From [Clostridium] symbiosum (GTDB taxonomy: Bacteria > Bacillota > Clostridia > Lachnospirales > Lachnospiraceae), in contig JAETSN010000046.1 in the NCBI GenBank assembly GCA_021769625.1, positions 1 through 36,309 of the forward strand: a DNA stretch of 36,309 bases, written 5' to 3'. The position numbers and the translations under genes are program-made. Positions 33,086 to 36,309 of this stretch are shown in pieces. The notes under the pieces were generated by a model. That model had not been told where the DNA came from. It worked only from the letters and a program-made list of their open reading frames with translations, and did not search any database. How positions within the stretch are numbered: the first letter of the stretch is position 1; the number at the start of each line of letters is the position of its first letter.

Positions 33086-35164
33086 ATGGCAAAGTATCTG
33101 GTAATTGTGGAATCTCCCGCCAAGGTAAAGACGATCAAGAAATTTTTAGGGGCAAATTACGAGGTGATGGCGAGCAACGGACATGTCAGGGATCTGCCGA
33201 AAAGCCAGCTGGGATTTTCACCGGAAAATGATTTTGAACCGAAGTATATTACGATCCGCGGAAAAGGGGATATATTGGCGGCGCTCAGAAAAGAAGTGAA
33301 AAAAGCCGAGAAAATATATCTGGCAACCGACCCGGACCGGGAGGGGGAAGCGATCTCCTGGCATCTCTACTATGCGTTAAAGCTGGAAGATAAAAAAGTA
33401 TACCGTATTACTTTTAATGAGATCACGAAGACCGCGGTGAAGGAAGCTTTGAAAAATCCCCGCGAGATCGATATGAATCTGGTGGATGCCCAGCAGGCAA
33501 GGCGTGTGCTGGACAGAATGGTGGGGTACCGGATCTCCCCGGTGCTCTGGGCGAAGGTGAAACGCGGTCTTTCGGCCGGAAGGGTGCAGTCGGCTGCGCT
33601 CCGCATGATCTGTGACAGGGAAGAGGAGATAGCTGCCTTTGTGCCGGAAGAATACTGGACATTGGACGCGGTGCTTGATATAGCGGGGGAGAAGAAACCT
33701 CTTGTGGCAAAATACCATGGCTGCGAAGAGAAAAAGGCGGAGATCAAAAACGAGAAGCAGCTGCAGGAGATCCTGAAGACACTGGAGGGCGCCGACTGGC
33801 AGATCGTGGATAAAAAGTCGGGAGAGCGGACCAAAAAAGCCCCCCTGCCTTTTACCACTTCCACGCTTCAGCAGGAGGCCAGCAAGGTACTGAATTTTTC
33901 CACGCAGAAAACCATGCGGATCGCACAGCAGCTGTATGAAGGTGTGGACATTAAAGGGAACGGCACGGTGGGTATCATCACATATCTGCGTACGGATTCC
34001 ACCAGAATATCCGAGGAGGCCTCCAAAACGGCGGCTGCCTATATTGAAGAAAAGTATGGTACAGCCTATGTGGGAGGGCAGACGGCGGAAAAGAAAAACG
34101 GGCGGAAGATACAGGATGCCCATGAGGCGATCCGTCCCACGGACATCGCGAGAACGCCTGCCGATCTGAAGGATTCCCTGAGCAGGGATCAGTTCCGCTT
34201 ATATCAGCTGATCTGGAAGCGGTTTACCGCAAGTCGTATGAGCGCCGCTTTATATGAGACGACTTCCGTGAAGATCGACGCGGCGGGGGAACGCTTTACG
34301 GTATCTGCCAGCAAATTAAAATTTGACGGGTTCTTAAGCGTATATGTGCAGGAAGACGACAAAGAAGAAACGGCGGTCATCTCGCAGAATCTGGATAAAG
34401 ATACGAAACTGAACCTGAAAGAGCTGCAGCATAAGCAGCATTTCACCCAGCCGCCGGCTCATTATACGGAAGCTTCTTTGGTCAGGGCGCTGGAAGAACA
34501 GGGGATCGGCAGACCGAGTACCTATGCGCCTACGCTGACAACGCTTCTCGCCAGAAGGTATATCGTAAAAGAGAATAAAAATATTTATGTGACGGAGATC
34601 GGCGAGGTAGTGGATAAAATGATGCGGGAGGCTTTCCCGACGATCGTGGATGTAAGTTTTACCGCAAATATGGAAACTCTGCTGGACGGCGTGGAATTGG
34701 GCGATGTGGACTGGAAGACGATCATCAGGAATTTCTATCCGGATCTGGATGAGGCTGTAAAAGAAGCGGAAAAGCAGCTGGAGGAAGTGGAGATCAAGGA
34801 CGAACTTTCCGAGGAGTTCTGTGATGTCTGCGGCAGACAGATGGTCATCAAATACGGCCCCCACGGCAGATTTCTCGCCTGCCCCGGCTTTCCGGAATGT
34901 AAAAATACAAAGCCTTATTTTGAGAAGATCGGTATCAGCTGTCCCAAGTGCGGCAAGGATATCGTGATGAAAAAGACGCGGAAAGGAAGAAAGTATTACG
35001 GATGTATCGATAATCCGGACTGTGATTTCATGGTATGGCAGAAGCCGTCGGGAGTGCTCTGTGAAAAATGCGGCAGCATGATGGTGGAGAAAGGAAATAA
35101 GCTTGTTTGCTCAGGGGAAGGATGCGGACACGTGATCGATAAAAAAACTGCTTCTGCGGTGTAA
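33086..35164 (+). CDS. topA: DNA topoisomerase I
   Basis: Type IA topoisomerase that relaxes negative supercoils. The 692-residue product begins KYLVIVESPAKVKTIKKFLG (TOPRIM domain) and has ATDPDREGEAISWHL. The active-site tyrosine lies in YLRTDSTR, and EQGIGRPSTYAPTL is intact. Three C-terminal zinc ribbons follow, with CDVCGRQ...CPGFPEC, CPKCGKD...CIDNPDC and CEKCGSM...CSGEGC. ATG at 33086 follows ATGGAGA; the longer in-frame starts at 33050 and 33074 add only non-conserved residues. The 73 nt after dprA show no terminator, so it is probably in the same operon. Confidence 0.97.
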   Translation: MAKYLVIVESPAKVKTIKKFLGANYEVMASNGHVRDLPKSQLGFSPENDFEPKYITIRGKGDILAALRKEVKKAEKIYLATDPDREGEAISWHLYYALKLEDKKVYRITFNEITKTAVKEALKNPREIDMNLVDAQQARRVLDRMVGYRISPVLWAKVKRGLSAGRVQSAALRMICDREEEIAAFVPEEYWTLDAVLDIAGEKKPLVAKYHGCEEKKAEIKNEKQLQEILKTLEGADWQIVDKKSGERTKKAPLPFTTSTLQQEASKVLNFSTQKTMRIAQQLYEGVDIKGNGTVGIITYLRTDSTRISEEASKTAAAYIEEKYGTAYVGGQTAEKKNGRKIQDAHEAIRPTDIARTPADLKDSLSRDQFRLYQLIWKRFTASRMSAALYETTSVKIDAAGERFTVSASKLKFDGFLSVYVQEDDKEETAVISQNLDKDTKLNLKELQHKQHFTQPPAHYTEASLVRALEEQGIGRPSTYAPTLTTLLARRYIVKENKNIYVTEIGEVVDKMMREAFPTIVDVSFTANMETLLDGVELGDVDWKTIIRNFYPDLDEAVKEAEKQLEEVEIKDELSEEFCDVCGRQMVIKYGPHGRFLACPGFPECKNTKPYFEKIGISCPKCGKDIVMKKTRKGRKYYGCIDNPDCDFMVWQKPSGVLCEKCGSMMVEKGNKLVCSGEGCGHVIDKKTASAV

Positions 35165-35205
35165 ATCTCCAATTCTCCTCCCGGCGTCCGGTTTCATAAA
35201 AATAT

Positions 35206-35234
35206 TTGCAATATATAAATTTTTGTGCTAGAAT
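35206..35234 (+). promoter_or_regulatory. promoter of codY
   Basis: TTGCAA (35206-35211), a 17-nt spacer and TAGAAT (35229-35234) with an extended -10 TG. The codY start lies 53 nt downstream. Confidence 0.6.
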
Positions 35235-35287
35235 TGATGTTAATTTCGTTTTCATAGGAATAAATGTCATAAAAATAGGGGGCCCTT

Positions 35288-36094
35288 GTGAGCAGCAGCG
35301 TACAATTATTGGATAAAACGAGAAAGATCGGAAAATTATTGCATAATAATAATTCCAGCAAAGTGGTTTTTAATGATATCTGTAAAGTGATGAAGGATAT
35401 TTTAAATTCCAATGTTCTTGTGATCAGCAGGAAAGGGAAAGTTCTCGGAGTCGGAGAACTTGCGGGTATCAGACCGCTTGATGTGCTGCTGTCGGATGAT
35501 GTCGGAAAGTTTGTGGACAGCCTGCTGAACGAGCGGCTTCTGGGGGTGCTCTCCACAAAAGAGAATGTGAATCTGGAGACGCTGGGTTTTGAGGAGCAGA
35601 CAGCCAGAAAGTATGAAGCGCTTGTTTCCCCGATCGAGATAGCCGGAGAGCGGCTCGGTACACTGTTCATCTATAAAGAAAATGAGACATACGATATAGA
35701 TGATATCATTCTGTGTGAATATGGCAGTACTGTGGTGGGACTGGAGATGCTGCGTGCCGTCAGTGAAGAGACGGCGGCGGAGAACAGGAAGCTGGCTGTC
35801 GTAAAGTCCGCAATCAGCACACTTTCCTATTCCGAGATGGAGGCTATCATCTGCATTTTTGATGAATTAAACGGCAGGGAGGGTATCCTTGTGGCGAGCA
35901 AGATCGCGGACAGGGTTGGGATCACCCGCTCGGTGATCGTCAACGCACTGAGGAAGTTTGAGAGTGCGGGCGTGATAGAATCCCGTTCTTCCGGTATGAA
36001 AGGGACTTCCATCAAAGTGCTCAATGATGCGGTCTATGAAGAGATCGAGTCTCTCAAGGCCGAGATGGGAAAAGGTAATTTAAGAAGATTATAA
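35288..36094 (+). CDS. codY: global nutritional regulator CodY
   Basis: GTP- and branched-chain-amino-acid-sensing repressor of 268 residues. The N-terminal GAF domain covers about residues 1-155 (SKVVFNDICKVMKDILNSNV, then GIRPLDVLLSDD). A linker helix leads to the winged helix at about 200-260, where ASKIADRVGITRSVIVNALR and KFESAGVIESRSSGMKGTSI are the recognisable CodY blocks. The start is GTG at 35288 with AGGGGG about 5-8 nt upstream and no better ATG. In Bacillus codY follows hslUV; here it follows topA. It has its own promoter and is followed by a strong terminator. Confidence 0.96.
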   Translation: MSSSVQLLDKTRKIGKLLHNNNSSKVVFNDICKVMKDILNSNVLVISRKGKVLGVGELAGIRPLDVLLSDDVGKFVDSLLNERLLGVLSTKENVNLETLGFEEQTARKYEALVSPIEIAGERLGTLFIYKENETYDIDDIILCEYGSTVVGLEMLRAVSEETAAENRKLAVVKSAISTLSYSEMEAIICIFDELNGREGILVASKIADRVGITRSVIVNALRKFESAGVIESRSSGMKGTSIKVLNDAVYEEIESLKAEMGKGNLRRL

Positions 36095-36123
36095 AGAAAC
36101 AGTCATGGATCGACGCAGGAGAA

Positions 36124-36157
36124 AAAAGGAATTTATTGGGTGCAGTAGATTCCTTTT
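36124..36157 (+). terminator. weak hairpin after codY
   Basis: AAAAGGAAT (36124-36132) pairs with ATTCCTTTT (36149-36157) across a 16-nt loop. The T run is short, so this may be a weak first terminator or a processing site. Confidence 0.4.
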
Positions 36158-36220
36158 GGCATTATTGGAAGGCGAAAGGAAAAAATTCATTTTTAGGGCA
36201 ATCGCAAAGTCATAAATAGT

Positions 36221-36268
36221 AATACAGGCATTGGAAAAAAGGGATTTTTTAATGCCTGTATATTTTTT
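36221..36268 (+). terminator. intrinsic terminator after codY
   Basis: ATACAGGCATT (36222-36232) and AATGCCTGTAT (36251-36261) are perfect complements. Inner AAAAAA/TTTTTT tracts can extend the stem, and a six-T run follows at 36263-36268. The rest of the window to 36309 is AT-rich and holds no recognisable gene; a promoter for a gene further right may begin there. Confidence 0.8.
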
Positions 36269-36309
36269 ACTTGATTTGTATTGTGTATTATGATAATACT
36301 AATGTATGA

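Noticed and set aside
1-36309. CRISPR arrays, tRNA or rRNA genes, IS elements, integrases
   Set aside because: No regularly spaced repeats, no cloverleaf or rRNA sequence, and no transposase or recombinase motif were seen on either strand.

Overview
The window looks like the chromosome of a spore-forming anaerobic Firmicute, most likely a gut-type Lachnospiraceae (Clostridium cluster XIVa). Evidence: sporulation genes (gpr, spoIIP, sigK), codY, strong GGAGG ribosome binding sites, several UUG/GUG starts, lipoprotein-type sugar-binding proteins, and a YesM/YesN-type two-component pair. No rRNA, tRNA, CRISPR array, IS element or prophage gene was found. All assignments come from reading motifs and context; no database search was run.

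Layout. (1) 1-7219, housekeeping and sporulation core: rpsT on the minus strand with a bidirectional terminator, then gpr, spoIIP, a decayed toxin-antitoxin pair on the minus strand, lepA, a Fic-domain gene whose catalytic His is replaced by Gln, and hemW. (2) 7244-18832, first carbohydrate locus: a divergent ArsR-type regulator with a large C-terminal domain; a CUT1 ABC importer (lipoprotein and two permeases, no ATPase); then a GH116-type glycosidase, a GtaA/DUF4965-type protein and a second GH116-type glycosidase. The intergenic region holds two face-to-face promoters, a terminator-like leader hairpin and a 10-bp inverted-repeat operator candidate. (3) 18905-19615, an intact sigK with its terminator, wedged between the two sugar loci. 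(4) 19740-29305, second carbohydrate locus: a mutarotase-like protein, a NagB-fold protein lacking two catalytic residues, a PfkB kinase, a complete CUT2 ABC importer (permease, double ATPase, lipoprotein) and a histidine kinase/AraC response regulator pair. (5) 29413-36094, conserved core again: small alarmone synthetase, then yifB-dprA-topA behind a long leader with a very stable hairpin at the ribosome binding site, then codY.

How it works together (inference): the first locus should import an oligosaccharide or glycoside and cleave it in the cytoplasm, because none of the three enzymes has a signal peptide. The second should import a monosaccharide or small sugar, convert its anomer, phosphorylate it and process it with a divergent NagB-fold enzyme, under control of the adjacent two-component system. 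The most unusual items are the GH116/GtaA-like/GH116 cassette, the divergent NagB-like protein in a sugar locus, the yifB leader hairpin and the layered control region at 8180-8523.
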